NCBI RefSeq assembly: GCF_003815015.1
Contig: NZ_RKRE01000003.1
Location: forward strand, 124,001-188,000
From: Thermodesulfitimonas autotrophica
Lineage (GTDB): Bacteria > Bacillota > Desulfotomaculia > Desulfotomaculales > Ammonificaceae
Direction: 5' to 3'
Length of the DNA: 64,000 bases
The position numbers were made by a program, and so were the translations under genes. The notes beneath the pieces are model-generated. The model was not told the DNA's origin. It searched no databases and was given only the letters and a program-made list of their open reading frames with translations. Shown here in pieces: positions 24,674-33,490 of this stretch (the stretch's first letter is position 1; the number at the start of each line of letters is the position of its first letter).

Positions 24674-25345
24674 ATGTTGCTGTGGTGGCGAAGCGATCCC
24701 TTTCACGCGGCGCTCGAATGCTTGGTTGCGGCGCTGGAGGCGAGGGACCCTTATACGGGGGGTCACTCGCAGCGGGTGGCGGAGATGGTCTGGGATCTGG
24801 CCCGCCGCGCGGGCCTCTCCCGCCGGGAGTGCGTTTGGCTTCACCTCGCCGCCCACCTGCACGATATTGGGAAAATCGGTGTGCCGGATAATATCCTGCG
24901 TAAACCGGGTAAGCTTTTCCCGCACGAGTGGGCGCAGATGCAGCGGCATCCCGAGATCGGCTATGAAATTTTGAGCCGGTCACCGCGCCTCAAAGCGGTT
25001 GCCCGCACCGTGCTTCACCACCACGAGCGGTGGGACGGTAAGGGCTACCCGCTAGGGCTTAAAGGAGAAGCCATTCCTCTGGGCGTGCGGCTCATCGCCG
25101 TTTGCGACGCTATCGACGCCATGACCTCTGCCCGGCCCTACCGGCCCGCGCGGACGTGGGCGGAGTGCCGCGCCGAGCTTCAGGCGGTGCGGGGCCTGCA
25201 GCTCGATCCAGCCCTGGTGGATTTCGCGCTCGCGCTGTTACCCCGCTGGGAGCGCCGCTACGGGGTAAAAGGGCCGCGGGTTGACGTGGTTCTGGGGCAA
25301 AAACCGGTAGCTGAGGTTGCGGTCAAAGAGAGATTATCATTATAA
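24674..25345 (+). CDS. HD-GYP domain phosphodiesterase
   Basis: A 223-residue single-domain HD-GYP protein, the class that hydrolyses cyclic di-GMP or related dinucleotides. It has GGHSQRVAEM, the HD of LHDIGKIGVPDNIL, an H-x3-GYEIL motif and the diagnostic HHHERWDGKGYP. No sensor or receiver domain is attached. The start is ATG 24674 after AGGAGGG; an upstream extension of the frame is ignored. The neighbours do not identify its signal. Confidence 0.92.
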   Translation: MLLWWRSDPFHAALECLVAALEARDPYTGGHSQRVAEMVWDLARRAGLSRRECVWLHLAAHLHDIGKIGVPDNILRKPGKLFPHEWAQMQRHPEIGYEILSRSPRLKAVARTVLHHHERWDGKGYPLGLKGEAIPLGVRLIAVCDAIDAMTSARPYRPARTWAECRAELQAVRGLQLDPALVDFALALLPRWERRYGVKGPRVDVVLGQKPVAEVAVKERLSL

Positions 25346-26590
25346 TGGGAACCAAAACGGTACCGGAGGACCCCCGGAAGGAGTTGCCGCTATGGGAATG
25401 CGCCGGACGCATCCGGTCGCCAGGACTCCAGTTGGTGGGAAAATTTGCTGAACGAGCAGGAAAAAGCAAAGGGGGAAGAAACTAGATCTAACCAGGAACC
25501 TTAAAACTGCTACACCGAAGGATAAAGAGAAACATTACGCTACACGTTGCGAAATGGCGCGGGCACACACCGAGAAGTGGTGCGAGTGAAGTCGAAAGAT
25601 GTTACCGAATGGCAGCGCACTTGAAGGCCAAACGGGATCTTCTTGCTGCATCTTCGTTTATCCCGTTTGCTCCTCCTCGAGGTCAAGCCACAGGTTGAGC
25701 TTACTCCACAGGAACTCGGCCTATGGGCCAGGTGTTTCGGCACGTTGGAATCGCTGCCCTCCGGCATTCAGCCAGCCGTGCTTACTTTTCGAACTGGCGG
25801 CCCAGAAACAGACGGAACCGAAAAAGGGGCACTGGTAGAGAGAGGGCTGAAACAGGTTATTGAAGAAGAGCTCCTCCATTGTCTTTTGCGCGACGATCTC
25901 TGCGAAAAAGGAAGCTACGCTGCCGGCGAGGCCGTTCTCTACCGGTAGGTCTTCTGGTGCAGCGGGAATCCCGATAGGGATGATGGCTCTTTATCGGACT
26001 TTCTCCGGGAGCTGGATCCGGACTGTCGCGATCCGCTGGCGGAGAAGGCGCACTTTACAGGTATTAATACGTTTTCAAGCCTACCTGCAAGGACTTGAAA
26101 CCCGGCTGGGGTAGAGGTCCGGGTGAAGGATAACCAAGTCTCCAGCTTCCAGGAGGTGGATCTGATTTTTCAGCGGTTACGGAGTCTGTTTTTTCGGGGC
26201 ACGGTCAGTCTTCCGTTGGTTGTTGTCCCTGCCTTAGCAGGAAACCCCTTTGGGGGCAGTGCTGCTGCGGTTACGGCTTATTCTGCGAGAAGCTTCGCCG
26301 GTTTAGCTTGAGAACTACGTCCGCTACAATCGCGGGCTGCTTTGGGTGTACCGCGGCCCGTTCAGCCCGCCGGTGAGCGTCAGTTTTTCTCCGGGGCTGA
26401 AAGTGACCGGGCAGCTGCTGCAGAACTACGTCTTGCACTCAACGATTTAGTTGCTATGGACTTCAGCCTTTTATCAACGTCGAACGTCGAACGCTGAACG
26501 GACCTCAAGGTGGCGCCTGGTTTTCAACAAGGAGTACTTCCAGCGGCGCCGTGAACGTTTTATAGCCTCGGTCCGCTGCGGTTTTGGCTC
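25346..26590 (+). other. Gene-poor, probably decayed region
   Basis: About 1.2 kb without an intact recognisable gene. Short frames with protein-like composition appear in different phases: 25643-25948 (101 residues, with a charged QVIEEELLHCLLRDDL stretch), a fragment near 25950-26090 (LSDFLRELDPDCRDPLAEKA) and another near 26310-26450 (RYNRGLLWVYRGPFSPP). They look like remains of one or more genes broken by frameshifts. Three heptanucleotide repeats lie at 26480-26500. No transposase or tRNA was seen. Confidence 0.5.
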
Positions 26591-26619
26591 TTGACAGGTA
26601 GTGCAGGGCTAAGTAAAAT
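26591..26619 (+). promoter_or_regulatory. Sigma-A promoter before the surface-protein genes
   Basis: TTGACA (26591-26596) and TAAAAT (26614-26619) are spaced by 17 bases. A leader of about 95 bases follows, containing a TGGCGT/ACGCCA hairpin (near 26630-26650). No known riboswitch was matched to it. Confidence 0.72.
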
Positions 26620-26722
26620 TTGGTCAATCTGGCGTGGAAAAAGACGCCAATTAGCTTAAATAGTCATTGCGGGTTGGTTTCAGCGAAAATTACCCGGGTA
26701 GCCAGCCGGAGGAGGGAGACCA

Positions 26723-28120
26723 ATGCCCTTGGGAAGCAAAATGTCTGCCTGTCAGCGCCGCGGCGTTGAAAAGGGCCGCCTGATTTCTTTAGGGGCGCGG
26801 TTGTTGCGAAAATCCATATTCCGGGGGAAACCGGGGCGGGCGTTCTGGCGCGGACCGGCGCGGGCGCCCTTATTTTTAGCCCTTCTTGCTTTAGCCCTCG
26901 TTTTGGGGCCTGGTTTATGCCCCCGCGCTGCCGGCGCGCCCGGCGAGAACCCCGGCGTTTCGGCGGGGACTTACGCTTCTGCTGCTGCGGCGGTCTACGC
27001 CCCTATCCCGGTGGCGGGTGAGAGCCTGCCCGGCGCCGTTACCCGGGCCGTTTACCGGGACGCCGCTGGCGGCGCCGTCAGGCTGTTTTTCCCTGTAGGA
27101 GAGACGGTTTACCTTGACGTAACCCCGGCGGCCTTCCCGCCGGGAATGGAGGCGCTTGCCTTTACCGTTACCCCGGCAGCTTCCGGCACTACCGGTATTT
27201 CTTTCGCCGTCTACCTGGACACCGGCGGGGCGGCGCTGCCGGCGCCGGTGCAATTGGGCCTGCCTGCCGGGGAAACCGGGGTCTTCCTCTGCCAAGGCGA
27301 GCGCGGGTGGTACCCGGTAACAGCGGTGCCCGAAGGGGGGCACCTCTTTGCGCCGGTGGGTAGTACCGGCACCTACGGCGTGGCGGCAGCCGCTTACCTG
27401 CCGGCGCCGCCGGCGGGGGGATTTACCGGTGCGACTTTACGCCTTGAAAGCGCCGCGGGCGGTGAGGTATGGTACACCACCGACGGGAGCGACCCGCGGG
27501 TGAGCGCTACGGCGGTGAAGTATGCGGGGCCGGTTCAGGTTGGGGCCGACGGGGCGTTAACCGTCAGGGCGGCCGCGTACCGGGACGGTTTTTGGAGCGA
27601 GGCGGTTGATTTTGCGAGACCGGGCGGCGGGAATGGCAGCGTCTCTAATAGAACCGAAGCAGAGACGGCGCTGGCTCCTGCAAAAGAAGGCAGGGACCGG
27701 CCGGCTGGAGGCGCTGGGTTCCGGGTCCTGCAGTGTGCCGCCGCTGAAATCGACCCGGCGGCAGGCGGGGAACTGGAACTCCCCGGCGTGGCGCGGCTCT
27801 ACCTCCCGCCGGGAGCGCTGCCGGCCGCGCGTCCGGTTTTAGTGCGGCTTTTTGCGCTTGAGCCGCCGGTGGAACTGCCGGGTGCAGGTCAGCTTGCCGG
27901 CCCCGTCGTCTGGCTGCGCTGCCGGGGTCTCTCCGGCCCCTTCTTCAACCGGCCGGCAGAGTTGACCTTTACCGTGGGCACGGCCGACGCGGGCGCCGTC
28001 AAGGTTTGTGCCTTGGGGGGCGAAGCGAGTGCGGCGGCGTCTTTGCCTGTTACTACCGGCGAGGCGGGAGGAGTAAAGGTCATGGTGACGCGCCCCGGCC
28101 AGTTTGCGGTAGTGCAGTAG
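26723..28120 (+). CDS. Secreted protein with chitobiase-type C-terminal domain
   Basis: A 465-residue exported protein. After a long basic N-terminus a hydrophobic segment (residues ~49-65, LFLALLALALVLGPGL) ends in an alanine-rich likely cleavage site. The middle is rich in Ala and Gly with beta-type sequence. Residues ~235-295 match the CHB_HEX_C-type domain (GEVWYTTDGSDPRVS), common in surface and carbohydrate-related proteins. A second beta domain follows. No catalytic motif was seen. It has a GGAGGAGGGAG ribosome-binding site and is the first gene after a strong promoter. Confidence 0.75.
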   Translation: MPLGSKMSACQRRGVEKGRLISLGARLLRKSIFRGKPGRAFWRGPARAPLFLALLALALVLGPGLCPRAAGAPGENPGVSAGTYASAAAAVYAPIPVAGESLPGAVTRAVYRDAAGGAVRLFFPVGETVYLDVTPAAFPPGMEALAFTVTPAASGTTGISFAVYLDTGGAALPAPVQLGLPAGETGVFLCQGERGWYPVTAVPEGGHLFAPVGSTGTYGVAAAAYLPAPPAGGFTGATLRLESAAGGEVWYTTDGSDPRVSATAVKYAGPVQVGADGALTVRAAAYRDGFWSEAVDFARPGGGNGSVSNRTEAETALAPAKEGRDRPAGGAGFRVLQCAAAEIDPAAGGELELPGVARLYLPPGALPAARPVLVRLFALEPPVELPGAGQLAGPVVWLRCRGLSGPFFNRPAELTFTVGTADAGAVKVCALGGEASAAASLPVTTGEAGGVKVMVTRPGQFAVVQ

Positions 28121-28133
28121 GGGAGGGGAAAAG

Positions 28134-28904
28134 ATGCTTGCTTGGTGGAGTTTTTCGCCAATTGCCTGGATAGAGGCGCTTACTTGTCACTTAACCCTCT
28201 TCCCAATAACCATTATTTTCCTTGCATTGAGTTGGGTTTTGGGTTCGTTTGTTGCGCCGAAACTGACGTTCAAAGGGCAAGCGGTTCTGCACGGTGCTCT
28301 CAGTGCAGTAGTGACTGGCGCCGGGCAAATGGTCCAAGGGCGTTTTCTGGTGGGCCTGTTGCTCTATTTGGCGACTGTTTGTGTACCTATAGGGCAGGGC
28401 ATTCTCTTTGTGATGTGGACCGCCTCGTTTAATCATCCGGTAGATGCTTCACCTTCACGGTTTTTTATCTATTTCCTTCCTTCATACATTATTCTTTGGG
28501 TTTTCGGTATCTGGGACGCGGCACGCCGTTCAAGATTGCAGATTTTGACTGTTTCTGCTCTCGGACTTATGCTGAACCTCGTAGTCCCCGGACTAGGTAC
28601 TGTTTGGGCTACTACGGGTAATAGTGCGAATCTAAAGTGGAAATTTTACTGGACTGGGGTATTGGCTGTCGTTGGTGGTCTCTTATGGTGCTTTTTCCCT
28701 GTTTTCTTATGTTTCTTTATGCTTTTAATGGGTCATCTTTATTTTCCCGTTTTTACCTCTTATGACCTTTGGGGATACCCGAACGGACTCATTCTGTATG
28801 GCTTTATCGTTTTTATTTTAACAAGTTTACCGCTTTTCTTTTTGGAGAAACAACAGCTTTCTCCAGTAGATGGGGAGGCAGAAAGAAATGCCGAGAAACA
28901 ATAA
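28134..28904 (+). CDS. Integral membrane protein of unknown function
   Basis: A 256-residue protein with about seven hydrophobic segments and a charged C-terminus. A GAGQMVQGRFLVGLLLYL segment followed later by GIWDAAR resembles small TM2-like membrane modules, but the match is weak. Base composition is visibly more AT-rich than in the gene before it. It overlaps the start of the PHP/VWA/SLH gene by 17 bases and may be involved with that surface protein. No firm family. Confidence 0.7.
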   Translation: MLAWWSFSPIAWIEALTCHLTLFPITIIFLALSWVLGSFVAPKLTFKGQAVLHGALSAVVTGAGQMVQGRFLVGLLLYLATVCVPIGQGILFVMWTASFNHPVDASPSRFFIYFLPSYIILWVFGIWDAARRSRLQILTVSALGLMLNLVVPGLGTVWATTGNSANLKWKFYWTGVLAVVGGLLWCFFPVFLCFFMLLMGHLYFPVFTSYDLWGYPNGLILYGFIVFILTSLPLFFLEKQQLSPVDGEAERNAEKQ

Positions 28905-31900
28905 GATACAGTTTACAGCTATTTTATTGGTTTTTGTTCTCTTTTGTGACGTGCTGTTACCGCTGGCATCGGCAGCAGGGTTTCCTTTCGAGCGGATACC
29001 TTTTGACGGGCACGTTCATACCTGGTATTCGGATGAACTTTCTATGACTGCGGAACGAACGATAGAGAGCGCAGCCCGAAATATTCAGGAGGTTTTGGGA
29101 AAAGCAGTCGCTTTTTCGGTAACCGATCATAGCGACGTTATGCTTCCAATGGCAAATATCGTTCCGCTTTTTACGGTATCGGATTGGGAACTTAGGCAAA
29201 ACGAAATAGAAGACGCTCAGAAAAGGTTGAACATTAAGGTCATTCCTGGCATCGAGCTAACTGTAGGTAATGGTAATAGTACCCATACAGAGGGGCATTT
29301 TTTGGTTTACGGCTTGACGGATGATAATGTAGCGAAGGTTTTGATTCCTTTCGAAGATACGTCAGAAAAGAAGCTGAAGCTATGGGAAGAATCTGAAAAA
29401 CGAGAAGAAATAATTCAGCTTGGTGCCCCACAAGATGCAGGTTATTTAGTTAATTCTGGGGATAAGGTGCTATATAAGGAAAAGCTTTGGGATAGGTTTC
29501 CGCCGCGGAAGGACGTAAGAAAAGCGCTGGAGGAGGTAGGTGCTGCCGGTGCTTTTGGTTATATTGCTCACCCGGCTGGCAAAGATTCCTGGACTCCCTA
29601 TGCCTGGAGTGCGATCCGGTCCGGAGGGGCTCCTCTTGCCGGCCGGGTGGTTAAGGGAATGGAGATCTTCTCGGGGCCTCGGCGGCAGGATTCTTCAGGA
29701 GTAATCGGGGAGTGGGACCAGACGCTCGACACCTTGGCAGGGAAGTTCTACTATAATCTTCTCCGGCAGGGTGTTAACTTTTTCGTTACCGGCGGCAGCG
29801 ACAACCATAACGGTCCGGGGACAATAGGAGGGATTCTTGGGCCTAACCTTGGCTCCTCCTACACCTACCTCCTTTTCAAGGATAAGAAACCCGCATATAA
29901 CCAAGACGACATCCTCAACGCTCTTAAGAAAGGCCATACGGTGGCCACTTTGGGCGGGCCCTTTGTGGCGCTTACGGTAGAGCCTGTCGGAGGGCAGGAA
30001 ATCACCGTTTGGGAAGCCGATGAGCCGCACGATACCAAACACGCGGGGGAGCCGCCGGCGTTTCCGGGTGATACCGTCAAGGCGAAGCCCGGGCAGGAAC
30101 TGAAGATTACCGTCTGGTGGGAGAAGGCGCCGGCAGGCAGCAGCATTCGGGTTTGTTCTCTCGGCAAAGGCGCCCGGAAATTTCAAACCGTATTTTACGC
30201 CGACCTGCTGCACCAGTCCGGCGAAAAATCCTTCATTTGGAAGACCGACCCGGCCGGGGCCTTTTTAATCGCCCGTATGGAAAAGTCGGGGAGCATCGCC
30301 TACACCTCCCCCGTCTTCATCGACCCGCCGGGGGTGAAGCGGCCGGCCGTGGACGTGGCTTTAGTCATCGACTGCAGCGGCAGCATGTCCTGGAACGACC
30401 CGCAGGGCCTGCGCAAAGAAGCCGCCAAGCAGTTCATCGACCTCATGCAGGAAGGCGAGAAGGTAGCGGTAGTCGGCTTCAACCACGAGGCTTACCTCTT
30501 CGCCGCCCTGCGGGAGATCAAAGGTCCGGCGGACCGGGAGAGCTTAAAGCAGGCGGTGGACCAGGTATTTGCCTGGGGCGGCACCGATATCCAGGAGGGG
30601 CTCGTGGTCGGTGCCGGAGAACTGGAGAGCGATTCACTTCCCGAGGTGCGCAAGGCGATCATCCTTCTCACCGATGGTGTTGGTTACTACGACGACCTCC
30701 ACCGGCAGCTCCAAGACCAGGGCATCCGGGTCTACACCATCGGTCTGGGCAGCGACACCGACCCGGTGCTTCTGCAGCGCATCGCCCAGGAGACCGGCGG
30801 GCGTTACTTTGAAGCCCCGGACGCCCAGGCGCTCACCGCCATCTACCAGGAGCTGAGCGCCGCCGTCGCCGGCGGGGAGGCCCAGGAGCGGGAGAGCGAG
30901 CAATTCACCGCCGCAGGCGAAACCCGGACCCGCGCCCTCACCGTCGCGCCCGGCACCTTACAGGCCACCTTCGGCATCACCTGGGCCGGCAGCGACTTTG
31001 ACCTCACCCTCACCCGGCCCGACGGCCGCGCCCTCACTCCTGACAGCCCCGATCCCGACTACAGCTTCGTCAAAGGCCCCACCTACGCCTACTACACAGT
31101 CGACAACCCCGCGCCCGGCGCGTGGACCTGCACCATCACCGCTAAAGAAATCCCGCCCGGTGGCGAGGCCGTAAACTTAAGCCTCACCGCCCTTGTCCAG
31201 ACCCCGCCGGAAATCAGCATCAGCGGCCCAGCTTCCGGCAGCCTACTCAAAGAGCTCTTCACCGTCAGCGCTACCGCCTACGACCCCGACGGCATCAGCG
31301 AATTTTACTGGTTCCTTGACGGTTACGAACTGGCGAGCGTCCCGGCGGACAACAACCCGAGTGTTCTCACCGCCGCCTACACCTTAGACCCACACACCCT
31401 GCCCGACGGCGTGCACACCATCACCGCCTGGGCGGCCGACGCCAACTTCACCCCTGCCGGCGCCGACCTCAGCTTCATTGTCGACAACACCCCGCCGGCA
31501 GCCGCGGCCGGACCCGACAGGGAGGCCAGCGCCGGTGAAGAGATCATCTTTGACGCCACCGGCTCCCGCGACGCCGCCCTGTACCTTTGGGACTTCGGCG
31601 ACGGGCAGACCGCCGGCAGCGATTACCCCTACGCCGCCCATACCTACACGCAGCCCGGCGGCTACACCGTCACCCTCACCGTTTACGACGATGCCGGCAA
31701 CCGGGCCGCCGCCACCTGCCGGGTAACCGTGCGGCCGGTTTTGAGTGGCGGGGGCGGTGGGTACACCGTGCCGCGGGTGGAGCGGACCGTGCCGCCGGAC
31801 GGGGCCACCGGCGTTCCTGTAGACACAGTGATTACCATCACCTTCAGCGAGGCGGTGCGGGCCGGCAGCGGCTGGGAGCGCATTAACCTGAAAAACGCCG

Positions 31901-32868
31901 CTGGCGAAAGCATGGCCCTCACCAAGGAGCTTGAGGGCAAAACCCTTTACCTCAAACCCGTAGCCAAACTCACTTCCGGCACCCCCTACACCTTATTCCT
32001 CCCGGCCGACGCCATAAAAGATCTAGAAGGGATAAACCTTACCCGGGACTACAGCTTCCGCTTCACCACTGCGGCCTTGCGGCCCGCTCCCGTGCCCTTC
32101 CCCGACATTCTGCCCGGCTATTGGGCAGCGCAGGAGATCGGCGTGCTGGCCGCGCGGGGCGTGATCGCCGGCTACCCGGACGGCAGCTTTAAACCCGAAA
32201 AACCGCTCACCCGGGCGGAGTTAGCGGCGCTGCTGGCAAAGTTCCTGGGGCTTAAAGCCGCCGCACACGGAGACGCCTTCAGCGACGTGCCGCCTGACGC
32301 CTGGTACGCCGGGGCGGTTGCGGCTGTCCACCAAAAAGGCCTGATGGTCGGCGCCGGCGGCAGATTCCGGCCCGACGATACCCTCACCCGCGAAGAACTG
32401 GCGGCGGTAGCCCTGCGCGCAGCCGGCATCAGCACCCAGGACCTCACCCCCGCCTTCGCCGACGCCCAAAGGATCGCCCCCTGGGCGCGGCAGGCGGTCG
32501 CCACCGCAGCGGCGGCGGGGCTAATGTCCGGCGTGGGCGAAAACCGCTTCGCGCCCAAGGCGCCGGTGACACGGGCGCAGGCGGCGGCGATCCTCTACCG
32601 CCTCGCCGCGCGGCTCGGCCTTTACACCGAGACGGTCGCCGTTACCGGTAAGCTCACTTGGAGCGCGGTGGAGAAGCCCCACTGGGAGCTGGTGACCGAC
32701 AAGGAGACCTACGTGCTCCTACCGGACCCAGCTGACCGGCTCACCGCCGGGCTCCTTAAGGCGAACGAAGGTAAGATACTCACGGTGACCGGGTATCTCG
32801 AGACCGGTCCGAACATCTATCTGCGGGGGCCGGTCCTGCGGGTGGCGGCGGTCAAACCGGCGGCATAG
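28888..32868 (+). CDS. Secreted multidomain PHP metallohydrolase / VWA / PKD / SLH surface protein
   Basis: A 1326-residue exported protein. A signal peptide (~8-28) is followed by a PHP-type (CehA/McbA-like) metallohydrolase domain with DGHVHTWYSDE, SVTDHSD, GYIAHPAG and GGSDNHNGPG. Next is a von Willebrand A domain (~485-665) with the MIDAS DCSGSMS and LLTDG. Then come a beta domain, an Ig-like domain, a PKD domain (YLWDFGDGQTAG) and an SbsA-type Ig-like domain (VPPDGATGVPVDTVITITFS). Three SLH domains (~1070-1240; FPDILPGYW, FSDVPPDAW, FADAQRIAPW) anchor it to the cell wall, and a short C-terminal domain ends it. ATG 28888 follows GGGGAGG. The first ~600 bases are AT-richer than the rest. 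Confidence 0.9.
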   Translation: MPRNNKIQFTAILLVFVLFCDVLLPLASAAGFPFERIPFDGHVHTWYSDELSMTAERTIESAARNIQEVLGKAVAFSVTDHSDVMLPMANIVPLFTVSDWELRQNEIEDAQKRLNIKVIPGIELTVGNGNSTHTEGHFLVYGLTDDNVAKVLIPFEDTSEKKLKLWEESEKREEIIQLGAPQDAGYLVNSGDKVLYKEKLWDRFPPRKDVRKALEEVGAAGAFGYIAHPAGKDSWTPYAWSAIRSGGAPLAGRVVKGMEIFSGPRRQDSSGVIGEWDQTLDTLAGKFYYNLLRQGVNFFVTGGSDNHNGPGTIGGILGPNLGSSYTYLLFKDKKPAYNQDDILNALKKGHTVATLGGPFVALTVEPVGGQEITVWEADEPHDTKHAGEPPAFPGDTVKAKPGQELKITVWWEKAPAGSSIRVCSLGKGARKFQTVFYADLLHQSGEKSFIWKTDPAGAFLIARMEKSGSIAYTSPVFIDPPGVKRPAVDVALVIDCSGSMSWNDPQGLRKEAAKQFIDLMQEGEKVAVVGFNHEAYLFAALREIKGPADRESLKQAVDQVFAWGGTDIQEGLVVGAGELESDSLPEVRKAIILLTDGVGYYDDLHRQLQDQGIRVYTIGLGSDTDPVLLQRIAQETGGRYFEAPDAQALTAIYQELSAAVAGGEAQERESEQFTAAGETRTRALTVAPGTLQATFGITWAGSDFDLTLTRPDGRALTPDSPDPDYSFVKGPTYAYYTVDNPAPGAWTCTITAKEIPPGGEAVNLSLTALVQTPPEISISGPASGSLLKELFTVSATAYDPDGISEFYWFLDGYELASVPADNNPSVLTAAYTLDPHTLPDGVHTITAWAADANFTPAGADLSFIVDNTPPAAAAGPDREASAGEEIIFDATGSRDAALYLWDFGDGQTAGSDYPYAAHTYTQPGGYTVTLTVYDDAGNRAAATCRVTVRPVLSGGGGGYTVPRVERTVPPDGATGVPVDTVITITFSEAVRAGSGWERINLKNAAGESMALTKELEGKTLYLKPVAKLTSGTPYTLFLPADAIKDLEGINLTRDYSFRFTTAALRPAPVPFPDILPGYWAAQEIGVLAARGVIAGYPDGSFKPEKPLTRAELAALLAKFLGLKAAAHGDAFSDVPPDAWYAGAVAAVHQKGLMVGAGGRFRPDDTLTREELAAVALRAAGISTQDLTPAFADAQRIAPWARQAVATAAAAGLMSGVGENRFAPKAPVTRAQAAAILYRLAARLGLYTETVAVTGKLTWSAVEKPHWELVTDKETYVLLPDPADRLTAGLLKANEGKILTVTGYLETGPNIYLRGPVLRVAAVKPAA

Positions 32869-32884
32869 AACAGGGTGGTTTAGG

Positions 32885-32913
32885 TTGCGGGGGGAGGCAG
32901 CCTTCTTTATAAT
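32885..32913 (+). promoter_or_regulatory. Sigma-A promoter for the DtxR-family gene
   Basis: TTGCGG (32885-32890) and TATAAT (32908-32913) are spaced by exactly 17 bases, about 40 bases before GTG 32957. No copy of the GTTAG-N6-CTAAC operator is present here, so self-regulation through that site is not supported. Confidence 0.7.
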
Positions 32914-32956
32914 GAAGGTGTGACTTGGTACAACCCTGGTAGGAGATATGTAAGAC

Positions 32957-33412
32957 GTGAAAAAAGAGGGCGGCTTTTCCCCTGCTCTCGAGGATTATCT
33001 CGAAGCGATTCTCGAGCTTGCGGACACTAACAAGGTGGTTAGGGTTACCGACATCGCTGCACGGCTCGGAATCGCGAAACCCAGTGTCGCTCAGGCGCTG
33101 GGTCATTTGAAGCGTCTGGGGCTCGTGACTCAAGAGAGATACGGGCCGGTCTGGCTTACCGAGGAAGGGAGGGCGCAGGCGGCGGAAGTGCGCCGCCGCC
33201 ACCGGGCCCTCTTTTATTTTCTGACTGCGGTTTTGGGAGTGCCGGCATCCGTCGCGGAGCGGGATGCATGCCGAATGGAGCACGTGATAAGTTCCCAGAC
33301 CATGGACCGCCTGCTTGCTTTTCTCGTTTCGAACCGGTGGGTTCCCGAAGGGGAGATGCCGGCAGCTTCTGCCCCGGAGGCGGCGGGAGATAACGGGCCG
33401 AAAGAGGAGTAG
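32957..33412 (+). CDS. DtxR/MntR-family metal-dependent transcriptional regulator
   Basis: A 151-residue regulator with the N-terminal winged helix SPALEDYLEAILEL and VRVTDIAARLGIAKPSVAQALGHLKRLGLV, then a dimerisation/metal-binding domain with DACRMEHVIS, which holds the Cys-Glu-His ligands of the family. There is no C-terminal SH3-like domain, and the last 20 residues are low in complexity. It is the only candidate in the window to read the three palindromes at the Feo locus, but manganese or another metal is possible. It starts with GTG. Confidence 0.88.
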   Translation: MKKEGGFSPALEDYLEAILELADTNKVVRVTDIAARLGIAKPSVAQALGHLKRLGLVTQERYGPVWLTEEGRAQAAEVRRRHRALFYFLTAVLGVPASVAERDACRMEHVISSQTMDRLLAFLVSNRWVPEGEMPAASAPEAAGDNGPKEE

Positions 33413-33490
33413 CCATTTCGGGGCGCTACGTTGATCAGCTACTTTGTTAAAAGAACGGGATTTTTTTGTTTTAGAAAGCGAGGGTCCGGC

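Noticed and set aside
26620-26722. Cyclic-di-GMP riboswitch before the surface genes
   Set aside because: The nearby HD-GYP gene made it attractive, but the conserved GGGCAAACC and GGGACGCAAAGCC elements are missing.
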